Assembly: GCA_029449245.1 (NCBI GenBank)
Contig: JANATF010000001.1
Coordinates: forward strand, 434,001-498,000
DNA length: 64,000 nt
Reading direction: 5' to 3'
Origin: Mortierella alpina
Lineage: Eukaryota; Mortierellomycota; Mortierellomycetes; Mortierellales; Mortierellaceae
Part shown: in pieces, positions 36,712-49,014 of the stretch
How positions within the stretch are numbered: position 1 is the first letter of the stretch
How the letters are laid out: each line of letters opens with the position of its first letter
Notes under the pieces: generated by a model
Told to the model about the DNA's origin: nothing
The model's database searches: none
The model's input: only the letters and a program-made list of their open reading frames with translations
Translations under genes and position numbers: made by a program

Positions 36712-37741
36712 TCCTGGTTGAGGCACTGAAAGCACTAATATGTGGACAAGTGGGAATCCAAGCCTGAGGAGAGTATGGGGAGCGAGCAAGGGCGAGGAAG
36801 AGTGCGAGAGAAAGAGAGAGCGTAAAGAAGAGCCCTGTACAGAAAAGAAAAGAACACTGGGAAATCGACACAGTCGACATGCGGCCGTTGGTCTCTCTCT
36901 CAAAGTAGATACCCCGTCCAACTTCTGTTCGAGATGCATTCCCGTACATGACGAAGGAGAGGCGGTGATACAAATGCCCAACCTAACTTTGGTTAAGATT
37001 CACAACACAACAGACTCCTCGACCGCTCCACATGCATATGTAACAGCCCAAGGTAGGGCCTGAAATAGCCTAACCTTGACCTGCTCCTTGTGGTATAGTG
37101 CAAAGACTTTGTTGCTTGATATTGGACGCCGGTGCAAAAACAAGACTTTAGTTTATTCAGGCACCCGAGCGTTATGCAAAGCGATACAAAGCGATACAAA
37201 GTGGAGGTGCAGTCGGTAACAAGTCCTTCCACGCTGCATACAACTCGGTGATAAGGTGGATAAGGTGGAGACAGAGGAGGTGGAGGACGGCTAGGGTATG
37301 TCCACGAGCAGTGTCGCTTAGAAGCTTTTTCCAGTGATAGCAAGCAGCGTTAAGGTGTCTCTAAGTTCTATTGGGTTCGATGCTACTAGAGGGTTGTGAG
37401 CAAGGCCCAAGATATTCAGCAGGGGCCAAGCCTACCTCGCCGAGGTCGTATAGGTGTAGGGATGTGTTTGGTCGTGTGCGGTGCAGTGGACTGAAGTGGA
37501 GTGGAGTGGAGAAAAGCTGTGCCAGCCTCCAGCGTCTATATCACATGTCATGTTTGTGGCTTGTGTTTTGCACGCTGATTTTTTTTTTCTGTCCTGGGTG
37601 TTGAGTGCCACAAAGTGCGCTCTGTCTGCCATTGCGACTCTGCTCACCGCACTTCCTCACCTCCCTCCAATCCCCTCCGGCTGTTTGAATGCACCCGGGG
37701 TCCACCCTTCTCTTCCGCTGAACTCCATTCTACACATCACA
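36712..37741. other. Divergent promoter region
   Basis: 1.03 kb lies between the methyltransferase (-) and RNA polymerase I subunit (+) starts. It contains a short repeat (AGCGATACAA twice, near 37170-37190) and a CT-rich stretch just before 37742. No gene is supported. Confidence 0.5.
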
Positions 37742-40700
37742 ATGCCACCTATTGCAAAGTTCAACACGCTGGAGCGCGAGAGGATCTTCAAGAACCCCTC
37801 CGACCGGTCCTTTCAGACACCAGCACTGCAGGAGATGGTGGCCCCCCATATCGAGGCCTTCAACGCCCTGATGGAGTTTGGCGTTGGCTCAAAGTCTGGT
37901 TTGCTCGACCTCGCTATTCAGGACATTGGCGAGAAGGCCGTCTTTGACTTGCAGGGTGGTGGACTGGGCAACAAGTTGACCTGTACGTATCCGATCCTTC
38001 AATTGTCGTCTGGAGCTTTGACCAAATCGTATCCAAACCACTCATCACTGTGTCCATGCACCTTCCTCCTCAATAGTCTGGGTGGATGAAGTGTCGCTGA
38101 GCAAGCCTACACTCTCGGACAAGGAGCGCCACTCGATCACACGTCAGATCTACCCGACTGAGGTATTACAATATCTGGACTTCACCTGCTTTTTTGCGCA
38201 CGGCTAACAGTTATTCCGATGATTAACGCCGATCTGTTCTCTCCAACAGGCCAGAGAAAGGCTTAACACATATAAAGGAAAGATGCAGGCGAAGCTGGCA
38301 TGGCGGGTTAACGACGGGCCAATCGTTGTGGAAACCCGCGATCTGGGTCAAGTGCCGGTCATGATCCGATCCAATCGTTGCAACCTGGAGGGCGCCTATC
38401 CCAAGGAACTCATTAAGCACCACGAGGAATCAGAAGAGTTTGGAGGATATTTCCTTGTGAACGGAATTGAAAAGTTGATTCGTCTGCTCATTGTGCCCCG
38501 TCGCAACCACGTCATTGCTTTGATCCGATCCAGCTTCACGAACCGTGGACCAACATACTCCAACTATGGTACCGCCATTCGTTGTACCCGGCCTGATCAG
38601 ACCTCGCAGACAAACACTGTCCATTACCTAACGGACGGAGGAAGCATGCTGCGATTTGCTTGGAGGAAACAGGAGTACTTGGTGCCAACGATGCTCATTT
38701 TGAAGGTAATAATCGATTAGGATCATTATTCCAACTTTCCTCTGTTTTTAGCGTTTACTGGCGAGAGACTATGAATTGACTTTCCCCTATGTTCACTCCT
38801 CTCTCTAGGCCCTGATCGATACCTCTGACAAGGAAATTTTCGACAGTGTCATGTTGGGCGACCTGGAAAACACATTCTTGACAGATCGTGTGGAACTTAT
38901 GCTTAGAAGTTTCAAGACTTATGCACTTCACACACGCGAGCAGTGCTTAGCATACCTGGGAGACAAGTTCAGGGTAGTCATGAACTTCCCCGAGGACTAC
39001 ACAGACGTGCAAGTCGGAGAGGGTCTCTTGCGCAAGATTGTTCTCGTACACCTCAATGACAACCGTGACAAGTTCAACCTCTTGATGTAAGTGTGTGGCA
39101 GAATAGACCTCGGTTTGTCCGTACATGCTGATCAAAACGTCGCAAGACTCACGAGGTACTGACTTTTCTTTTTGTGTTTCAACCTGCTAGTTTCATGATC
39201 CGCAAGGTCTATGCCCTGGTCGCCGGAGAGTGCTCTCCCGATAATCCTGATTCTCCTCAGCACCAAGAGGTCCTTTTGGGAGGACATCTGTACGGATCTA
39301 TTATCAAGGAGAAGATCGAGGACTGGCTCAACGGTGTTAGGGCTCAGATCAACCAGGATGTCCGTCGCAAGATCTCTGGAGTTGATTTCATGAACCGTAA
39401 GTGATCGCCCAGCACTAATGAGAAAAGTGTGTCTAACTATCTGCCTGTCGGTCTGTCCTATGTATATGACAGGCGAGTAATATCAAACCACCTTTTTTCG
39501 GCGCCTCTCTATAGATCAATACTTTACCAAGACTCTTCAAAAGACGGCAGGACTTCAGGACATTGGCCAAAAAATGTCGTATTTCCTTGCTACCGGAAAC
39601 TTGGTGTCGAACACAGGTCTGGATTTGCAGCAGGCTACCGGCTACACAATTGTTGCCGAGAAGCTGAACTTTTACCGTTTCTTGGCCCATTTCCGTTGTA
39701 TCCATCGTGGTTCCTTCTTTGCTGAGCTCAAGACGACCACTGTCCGTAAATTGCTTCCAGAGGCTTGGGGATTCCTGTGCCCTGTCCACACTCCTGATGG
39801 TTCCCCTTGTGGTCTTTTGAACCATTTGTCACACACTTGCAAAGTCATTACTCAACCCGCAGATGTTTCGCGCTTGCCTTCGATCTTGGCCTCGCTCGGT
39901 GTTTCTCAGACGCTCGTCCCTGCCCGCGGTCAAAAGACCGTGGTGGTCCAGCTGGACGGACGCATTGTTGGATACTGCTCATCAGCAGAAGCCAAGAAGG
40001 TGGCCGACGCTCTTCGTCACTACAAGGTGTCGGGAGCTCACCATGGAGCCATTCCTTTGGACGTCGAATTGGGCTATGTCCCTGTCTCTCATGGTGGCCA
40101 GTACCCTGGTCTCTACATCTTCTCCTCTCCTGCACGTATGATGCGTCCTGTCCGCTACTTGGCCAACGGCAAGACGGACATGGTTGGATCCTTCGAGCAG
40201 GTCTACATGGAGATTGCCTGCATGGACGACGAGGTCCGGCCTGGCGAGAGCACGCATCAGGAGCTCGCACCTACGAGCATGCTCAGTATCATTGCCAATC
40301 TGACACCCTTCTCAGATTTCAACCAGTCGCCTCGTAACATGTACCAGTGTCAGATGGGTAAGCAGGCCATGGGAACCCCCGCGACCTCGATCAAGTACCG
40401 TACCGACAACAAGATGTACCGCCTTCAGACCGGTCAGACACCTATTGTCCGCCCTGCCCTCCACGACACCTACGGAATGGATGGATTCCCCAATGGAATG
40501 AACGCTGTCGTCGCCGTCATCTCATACACCGGTTACGATATGGAGGATGCCATGATCTTGAACAAGTCATCTCACGAGCGTGGTTTTGGATACGGTACCA
40601 TTTACAAATCCGAGATCATCGATCTTGGCGACTTCAGAATCCGGGGTGAACCCGTCCTTCACCACTTCGGTTTGGGACTGGACGCCCCCAAGGCCTGGAG

Positions 40701-41824
40701 AGAGAAGTTGGACAAGGATGGTCTGCCTTGCATTGGTGTGACATTGAAGGAAGGTGATCCTATCTGCGCGTACATCGACGATACCACTGGAAAGACCTCG
40801 ATCAAGAAGTACAAGGGTATGGAAGAGGGAATCGTGGATGAGGTCCGTCTCCTAGGCTCTGACGCAGGCGACAGCGAGCTCCAGAAGATCCACATCAAAT
40901 TGCGCATCACACGTTCTCCCATCATTGGAGACAAGTTCTCGTCGCGTCACGGTCAAAAGGGTGTCTGCTCTCAAAAGTGGCCCTCGATCGACATGCCCTT
41001 CTCGGAATCGGGTATCCAGCCCGATGTCATCATCAACCCCCACGCTTTCCCCTCGCGTATGACCATTGGAATGTTCGTGGAGAGTTTGGCAGGCAAGAGT
41101 GGTGCCCTCCATGGCATGGCTCAGGATGCCACGCCGTTCACCTTCAACGAGACCTTTACGGCTGCGGATTACTTTGGTGACCAATTGAAGGCCGCCGGAT
41201 ACAATTACCACGGAAACGAGCCCATGTACAGTGGTATCACTGGAGAAGAGTTCAAGGTTGACATCTACCTCGGAGTACGTATTTTCCCTCTTTCGTTCTG
41301 TTCCCTCCCTCAATTGCCAGTGTTGTACCATGCACGTCTGTTCAAATTTGGCTGACTTTCTCTTCTGGTTTCTCTCCTCCTGTATCTTTCTCTCCCCCAT
41401 ATAGGTGGTTTACTACCAACGTCTCCGTCATATGGTCTCTGACAAGTACCAGGTCCGTACAACAGGACCCGTGCACAACCTGACGATGCAGCCTGTCAAG
41501 GGTCGTAAGAGAGCTGGAGGTATCCGTTTCGGAGAGATGGAGCGCGATTCGCTTCTGGCCCACGGAGTGTCGTACTTGCTTCAGGACCGTCTGATGAACT
41601 GCTCGGATTACTCCATCTGCAACGTGTGCACAAAGTGTGGCAGCATCACCTCCCCCATCTCCACACACTCGGCTGGCTCGCTCTCGAACGTGCGTGAGAT
41701 TGAGTGCAGGGCTTGTGAAACGGCTGCGGGCATTGATCAGATTGCATTGCCTTATGTCTTCCGATACCTCGCTACAGAGCTGATGAGCATGGGTATCAAG
41801 GTCACTCTCAAGACTCAGCCTTAA
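37742..41824 (+). CDS. RPA2: RNA polymerase I second-largest subunit
   Basis: Exons 37742-37982, 38077-38162, 38250-38705, 38809-39086, 39191-39396, 39515-41274 and 41405-41824 give 1148 residues, close to yeast Rpa135 (about 1200). Pol I-type signatures are present: MIRKVYALVAGECSPDNPD, QHQEVLLGGHLYG, WGFLCPVHTPDGSPCGLLNH and SDFNQSPRNMYQCQMGKQ. The catalytic-site loop GDKFSSRHGQKG lies near residue 893 and VKGRKRAGGIRFGEMERD follows. The C-terminal zinc site is CNVCTKCGS plus CRAC (about 1070-1110). The enzyme makes 35S rRNA in the nucleolus. The Pol I-specific wording of the ECSPDNPD block separates it from RPB2 and RPC2. The start ATG directly precedes the conserved FNTLERERIF. All introns are 85-130 bp. 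Confidence 0.97.
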
Positions 41825-42049
41825 AAGAAATCATCCATGTTGTTAGTTTTTACTTAGTTCTATATTCGCACCACCACGCATCATTAAAGCATTTTCCTGC
41901 AGGTTTTTTTTTATCTAATAGTTTTCTTGTGCAAAAACAAAAAGTGAACAGGACTATGAACGTCAAAAACAATTATAAGATGAGGAGCATAGAAGAGACA
42001 AGAGGAGGGAATAAAATATGCAAAAGGCAAAAATGGATCCTTCATCGGG

Positions 42050-44872
42050 CTATGATCGAGGCTCTTCCGTGTTGCGTGTCAGCAAATCAATAAAGTTCGT
42101 CTGGTCGGCAATGATAGGCACAGCCGGGTCTCCTGGCCCTACCACTGCGGCTGTTGAAGTTGGGGCTGTGTCTTCTGCAAGCATAGGAGAACTCTGACTG
42201 GGCTGACCATTCGGCTGTGTCTGTTCCGGTTCTGACAGTGTTGATGGGGCGGACAGTTGCGGCAGCGGCAGCGGCAGCGATGGCTGCTGAGTCGTTGAAG
42301 GCATGGATTGATGTAGTGTCTCAATCTTGGACCGCAATTGCTCCGCATAGGTCTGGTGTTGCTGTTGCTCCTTCTCCATACTCTCCTTGCACTCCTCGAC
42401 GCCTAATGTCCGAGTTTTCACCTCCTCCCGAGTCTTGAGAAGCTGCGACTCGGTCTGGGAAAGCCGACTGATCGTCTCTTGATAAAGCTGGTCAATCTTC
42501 TGGTACTCTGCCTCCATTGCCTGCTTCTTCTCCATGAGCTCTTCCCGATCCGATTTTAGCTGAGCCTCATTGTCCTTGGCAGCCACCAGCGATTTCTGAA
42601 TTTCGCGGATAGAGTTACGTGCCTGAGTCTCTATTACCGTGTCCAGTTGTTCATGGTCTCCACGATTGGACGACCGGCCATTCGCATTGGTCTCCATCTG
42701 GTTGTCAACAGACGTTTGTGCCTCGCCGTTCTGGATCCCTGTTTTCGACCCAGCTCCCGCCTTGATGAGCTGCTCTTCATCCCGTGCCATCATCCGTCGC
42801 TTCTCAACCTGATACTTTTCCCACTTTTTCTGCTCCCATTCCAGCACTGCCTCCAACCGCTTGATATTTTGCCTAGTGGCGGTAATCGCAGAGGTGTAAT
42901 GCGTGTTCGAATCCCGAATTTGGTCATCCATCTTCTTTAACCGCTCCCTCATGGCAGTGATGTCGCTATGCAATGACCGATAATCCTCCTGTAGAACTCC
43001 ATATCGCGTTGCCCATGAAGATCCTGCATTGGGTCCATCAACGTCCATGTCTCTACTCGGTGAGAAGCCTTCAGGGTCGTGTGTCCCATTAGACTGGAAC
43101 TCCTGTGCAAAGGCTGCATTCGCTCGAAGATGGTCTTTTTGAACATGTTGTACCAGCTCATCCATGGTTAAGAGAGTTTGTGTACAACCTCTCCACTCGC
43201 AAGAGGCCATCTTGGTTGACAATGTATCTTTAGAGTTGTTGTCCGCGAACGGGCCATTCGTCCTTTGGGTCCCATGCTGCGTGCTGGAAACCGTTGTTGA
43301 AGCCTCCTGAGACGTTTTTGCAGACGGTTCTGGTTCAGGATGATCCGCTGGAGGTTGTGACACAGATCCTGCTGAGGATGACGAGGAGGGATAAAGCCCC
43401 GAGTCTTTGCAAGAAAATAATATTGCAGTGTCAGAAATATGCCTTACACCTTTCTCGCAGTTGTACTACAAATAATAGACATACGAGCGTCTTTGCCTCC
43501 CAATTCTCACCTTCAATGTTACCTGCCATGATAGCAGATACTATGGTACGATCCGTCATCCTGATGCCTTCTTCAGATTTTGCACCTCTCTGCCCTTCCA
43601 GCATCCACTCCGGTATATGCAATGCCATCGCCTTGCCATTAGGAACATCCAACGCCAAGAACAGGCTTTTGCCCTCATGCGCCTTTATCTCGACTAACCA
43701 CAGCTCTGACTCTAGCAAAGCTGCGCCTGACGTTAAGCCTGAGGACAAGAACACAAGCATGGTAAAAGGGTATGTTAATCGGTCTGGCTCCTATGTCTTT
43801 TTGTTTTTTTTCCTCGGGTTCAATCGACTGCTCCGACCGCAGTTCTTTCGTACACATACCATGGTTTTCGGGATTCAAGACAAACTGCTCCATCTCATTT
43901 CTCAGCTCCGTGTCCTTGAGGAGGGTCGACCTGTGGATCACAGTCTTGAAGTCTGCCCTTTCGCGGCGAGTCTTCAAAAGCAATGGCCGGACAGTGGTAG
44001 GTTTCTCTCCAGTAGTGGCGTCGGCCCGTCTCCTAGACAAGTACTCTTCCAGTCGCTGGTGACTGCGCAGTGTTGTATCGGCCTGTTCAGACACACATGC
44101 ATACAAACAAAAAAAAATCCGTTGTTTTGTAAGCGATGTGTCAGTCGATGATACGTTACTCCTGAATCTCAACCAGCTTTACCTTGTAGCGCTTGGAGGC
44201 TGGCTCTGAGCTTGACCCCAGAGTGTTAGCTTCTGAGTTCTTGTCCGCCTCACTATGTGCTGCAGTGGTTGTGGACTGAGCTCCACCGCTGGGTGATGGC
44301 AGGTTATCAAGACAAGGTTTCTCATGGTTGGGTTTCGGTTCGTTCAGCACAAGCACCCGATCATAAGATGGGTGAACGGAGTACTGAGGCATAAATGGGT
44401 GTTGCAGGCGACTTGGATGGCCGGGCGGATATTGGTACGGTGAGGAGTGGGCATATGAATGGCCAAGGCGCATGTCTGGATGCAGTGGATATAATGAGGG
44501 TGGTAGTCCTGCCATGATCGGCTGGGCAATTGAGAGATCGTGGTGAGTCGTCAGCGGGTGTGGCGAAGATCCTGATGCATACCGTGACCTTGGCCGCCTC
44601 CTCTCACTCCCGATGGCCACTGGCGTGGGTGTTGCCTGTGCTGATCCATGGGACCGATTCCCCTTTGCAGCCTGCTGCTCTCGCTCAAACTCGGCAAGAA
44701 GATCCTCACCGAGAATGTTGTGCTCGGGTTCCCAGGAGTTGTCCAATGCATTTCCTTCGGCGTCAGTCCCCTGCCATTTGATCAGATATTCAACCGTTCC
44801 TGTGTCAGTATCAATCCTCTTGTCGAGAATCTTCTCGACCAGGCAAAAGTCCTGGGTGATCGTTTCCGACAT
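42050..44872 (-). CDS. Chromodomain, C2H2 finger and coiled-coil protein
   Basis: Four exons (44872-44183, 44082-43860, 43738-43511, 43404-42050) join in phase to give 831 residues. The N-terminal chromodomain (about 8-65) reads CLVEKILDKRIDTDTGTVEY, LIKWQG and SWEPEHNI. A Pro/His/Ser-rich linker follows, then an unclassified block across exons 2-3 (about 231-380; e.g. LWLVEIKAHEGKSLFLALD). One C2H2 finger (CEWRGCTQ... HVQKDH, about 449-472) and a long coiled coil (about 500-730) precede a Pro/Ser-rich tail. In the chromodomain the HP1 cage positions Tyr24 and Tyr48 appear as Cys and Thr, with Trp kept. A chromatin-bound nuclear role is likely; methyl-lysine binding is uncertain. It could be read as two genes (an ATG exists at 43529), but the exons fit one reading frame throughout. 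Confidence 0.82.
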
Positions 44873-45687
44873 GCTTGTTCGTTTGGGCCTTGGTGTCCTG
44901 CCCCCACTAAAAGCCGAGGCAGGGTGCTAGCTGAGAGGAGAATGCAACGGCAGTGCTGTGTGAGATGAGCAAAGACATTAGTGTTAGCTCTTTTCTCGAT
45001 AGAGATTCGAGCCTTTGCCTCTCTGGAAGCCTCGATTATTCTTACCTCTATCCTTATCCGCTTGATGGATCTTCGAGGAGCTGCTTGAATATAACCCTAG
45101 ATGTGACCATGTACGTTTGAGCATGCCTTTACACAAAGCAGGTGCGAGAAGAAAGCCCCGAGTGCTGCAGAAAACGGCGACTACGGCAGCCAAAAAGCTC
45201 TGTGCTCTTACCTTGACAGAAGGGCGTTGGCCAACAAGCACCTTCACCTATTATTATTAATAGTCCTGTTATTTTTTTTCCTTTTTTTTTTTATGCCGCC
45301 CTGGGTTGAGTTGGACGAGTAGGGCGCAATGGGGGTGTGAGGAGTCGAAACAAAGGACGGGATCGGATGCGAGGATGTTTTTGGAGATGTAAGGGTGTGC
45401 GCACAGTGGCCTTAAGACGCAGGGTGATGGAGGATGGGGGCCAGCTGTGATCGAGGATGATGGCCTGCTGTGGATGCAGAGGTCTCTGCCAGACGCTGTG
45501 TAGTTCCGTTGTGCAGAGAAGGGGAGGGAATGGGATCCGCTCGCTCTCTAGTTTTTGGCAACTTTTTCAACAAAAAAAAGCTGAGGCGCGCTCGAACGAC
45601 TAGACGCCGTATCTCACGTGAGGGTTCTGTGAGGTCTTTTTTTATGACGTTGCATACATCGCAATATTATCGTAAGTCGTGTAGTCA
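44873..45687. other. Intergenic: chromodomain-gene promoter
   Basis: 815 bp lies between two minus-strand genes. A T-rich tract near 45265-45292 and G-rich sequence follow. No TATA box or gene is supported. Confidence 0.5.
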
Positions 45688-48228
45688 TCAAGCAATGTCA
45701 CAGCCTAGGACACTCTGAACACCTCCAACAAGGTGCAGACTGCCGGTCACAAGCACTTGGACTTGGCTTGCACCCTTCTCTGTCTCTGTCTTCACATAGT
45801 CGTCGATCCAATTGACAGAGTGCTCGATCGAGGGCAACACCGTCGTCTTGAACTCCCCCTGCGCGCCAGCCAGTGTAACCTGCTTGGTCCAGCATGCCGC
45901 AAGCGTCTTCTGTGTCTTCAGCTCCAGATCCAAAGGTGTGTTGTTGTTCACGAGGTCTCCCTTGTATGTGTTGGACGCAAACGTGATGGCTGGTGTGAAG
46001 ACTGCCTCGTCAAAGTGCACACTCGACTGGATCTTGGCCAATGGTCCAAGGAGCAAATCGCCATCCCTAGGGCCTGTACAATTAAATACCAACACTTTCT
46101 TGACGGGTCTAGATCGATCAAGGGATACAGCGCGAGTCAGAACACCTGGACATTGCTTGTAGTCTCTTATATGTCTCCATCATATGTCTCAAGCAATTCA
46201 CTGACAAAAACTATCACTCACCCTTGAGCACTCTTCTGGCTTGCATCGTTGAACCATTCTGCACAGACACGGATGCTCTCTGCCGTATGGGCACCGTCAA
46301 AGAACCAGGTAATCTTGGGTTTATCGTTACGGATCATGATCTGTCCTCGACCAGGCCAACGGGCACTGGAAAGACCCTGGATGAACTCTTTTGGGACTGA
46401 TTCTCCCGAACCACCAGTCTTTTCGCCAAGCACCTTCTCGATCCAAATACGGCACAGGGCTGTGGCCAGTGCTGCATTGGCGACTTGGTGCTTTCCTGCC
46501 AATCCAATCGTAACATTGCCGAGCTGATGGCTGTTGAACGCAGGGATTACTTGAAGTGAGGTCTAGAGTGTCATAAGGAAAGAAGCACATAAGTTGTCTG
46601 GTCAAAGCGCCCGCATTCGCATGACCTGGTTGCGTGTGATTACTCTTGCACTTATGCACTTACACCAAGCTCAATGGCTCTGCTCTGAAGAACAGTGAGA
46701 CCCTCCTCTGGCTGTTCTGAAGAGACTGCAGGGACGCCGTGCTTGAAGATGCCTCCTTTGTTCCAGGCAATCTCACCTAGCGTCGAGCCCAAAACAGAGA
46801 CATGATCGATTCCCAGGGCAGCTACACCGCAGACCACAGGCTTGTGAATAATGTTTGTTGAGTCATATGCACCGCCCACACCAACTTCCAGGATAGCGAC
46901 ATCGACCTTCTCCTGCTTGAAGACATGGAGCGCCAGTACTGTCAAGAAACGGAAATAGCCCGGCTTTGACTTGTCCTAGTAGTAAAATGGGGTGCAGATT
47001 AGTATCTAGTTCACTTGACGGTATGCACCTTCAAGGACCTCGTATTGTACTTACTCCAGTAGAATCAAGGCGGTCCCAGACTTCGAAAAAGTATTTAGCG
47101 AAAAGCTCCTGGCTAATCGGTGCTCCGTTGATCCTGATTCTCTCTCTGACCTCCATAAGGTGAGGCGAGGTGTAGAGTCCTAGCAACGAACAGCAGGCAA
47201 AGACGCAAGTGTGTGAGCGACAGTTGGCAAGATCCTCAGAGACTGGGAGTATAGCTTCAAAACATAAAGAAAAGTACCTGTTTTGATCTGTTTCTTTCCC
47301 TGATAGTTCCGGAGGATGGACTCTGCCAAGGCGCAGGTCGAGCCCTTGCCTTTGGTACCAGTGACATGGATCATGTTCAAGTCATCAAATTCCTTTGGCT
47401 AGATAAGAAAACATAAAGTGCACACCCCAGGGAGGCAGGTGTCAAATCGACTTGTACCATCGTTCTGAGAGTTCAAGGGAAAAAAAAGGCGCTCCAGTCC
47501 ACTGTTGAGATTCTGCATCCTTACGTTGTATCCGCTTCTTTCGACAAAGTCAATCATCTCGGGCAGCGCATTCTTGTTGGCGTTGCCTCCTGATTTGCGG
47601 ACAGCTTCCAAAACTGCAAAGTTGGTCTGCAAGCCATTGAGCTTGTCAACGGCGTCCTAAAAAGGGATCAAAACGGAGGCCCGCGTCAGTGAAACGAAGA
47701 CGATTTATGAGCACTGGGAACAAGTAGCGCAGAAAGGAACACATTGATCCGGCCAAGGAGGTGTAAGGGGTGGGGAGGACACTGTACGGCGTATGAGCGA
47801 GGCATTGGGCTTGGAAATATCCTGATTCGGTCGTCAAGAGTCGCAAAGTGATCAGCAGGCGGTGCTTGTGCTTGCGCGCTGGAATGAGATTGAGCAAGGG
47901 AGGCGAGGGATCCGAACGGCCTGAGGCGTAGCTGGTGGTGGCGGTGGTATCTGGGTAACCGTTGGCTTGAAGGGTGCGGCGCGGGAGTGTGGGCCGGGCG
48001 AGGGCCTGCTGGTGCAAGGATGGATGAGGACAGAGAGAAAGAGGAAGAGCAAGAGGATAAGAAAGGGGAAGAAGAAGTAGAAGCGGACCTAGACGAGGCA
48101 CACGTGCCACGCTGGTGGGCAAGTCGCAGCAGCAAGCCCTGATGGGGCGGTGTCCGGGGGATGGACGCGGCTCTGTGGGCAGATGGGACAGCCCGCAGAG
48201 CACGAGTCCTTGGGCGGACAATGAACAT
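45688..48228 (-). CDS. MET7: Folylpolyglutamate synthase
   Basis: Seven exons (48228-47788, 47656-47525, 47398-47278, 47179-47055, 46975-46664, 46562-46222, 46108-45688) give 630 residues. The enzyme adds gamma-glutamates to folates, with ATP, in cytosol and mitochondria. Visible signatures are SYADAVDKLNGLQTN, the P-loop VTGTKGKGSTCA, LYTSPHL, ILEVGVGGAYDSTN, LGIDHVSVLG, GLAGKHQVANA and WFFDGAHT. The first 141 residues are Arg/Ser/Pro/His-rich, with acidic residues only near the end, as in a mitochondrial presequence. A second in-frame ATG at 47805 begins MPRSYADAVDKLN, giving a possible cytosolic form of 489 residues. The first intron uses a weak GTACAG donor, but it rebuilds the family N-terminus. 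An antisense-looking pyrimidine tract inside exon 1 leaves open that transcription starts within it. Confidence 0.94.
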
Positions 48229-49014
48229 GGGTGGACTAGCAGAGGCGACGGACAGAAGGCGTTATCGATAAGCGCAGATGGAGGCGACGGATGCAGCGCT
48301 GAGAATGGGAAGAGGAGAAGCGGATCCTGCGGCACGTCGCATTCACGGGTCTGGTTGCAAGAGACCTTTGAGTCAAGGGAGCGGGAGATTGCTCACAGGC
48401 GGTCCGATGCGATTGGCTGCAACGGACTGCTGCCCAACGATCGCGCGATCCTCCCCACCTCTTCTTCAGCTGGGTTTCTTTGTCTTGCACAAACATCGCA
48501 CGGCGAACACTCCACACATCCATACACAGGCATAACGACTGTAGATCAAGGCTCAACAGCGCAGACTTGGCGCCCTTTATGATTATCAACTAAAAACCAT
48601 TACTAACTAGGATAGGTATGTACAGTGCCAGCAGAATGTAGGCAAGAAGGAAGAGTAGGAAAAAAAAAAAAAAAAAAAGTGTTCCAAAATTACTCGAACG
48701 CGTCTACAAAGAGATGCGGAGCCAGTTGGCTGTGATGCTTGAGATTATGGCAGGACCCTTCGGTCCAGAGAGAGAATGAGGCCGTCGTGGCGTGGCGAAG
48801 AGGTCTTGCGCGTACAAGCGCGATATTAAGAACTTGTCGCGGAACTCGTGGCAGGCGATTGGAATAGCCAGTTGGATATGAAGATGGGTCGAGTCGAGTC
48901 GAGTCGGGGGCGAATTATGGAGAATAGGCCAGACAGCGAACGGAAGTTGTGATCGAAACCAAAAAACGGGTACGACTTGTGGGGAATGAGGTGGGTTGAG
49001 TCCTTGACTCCTTA
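48229..49014. other. Intergenic: synthase promoter and C2H2 factor 2 3' end
   Basis: A minus-strand CCAAT box (ATTGG near 48414) lies about 185 bp before the synthase ATG. A run of about 18 A lies at 48661-48678, and GAGTC units repeat near 48893-48906. No gene is visible. Confidence 0.5.

Noticed and set aside
43511-43529. ATG at 43529 as start of a separate C2H2/coiled-coil gene
   Set aside because: The reading frame continues upstream through two more in-phase exons to the chromodomain, which is a more economical model.
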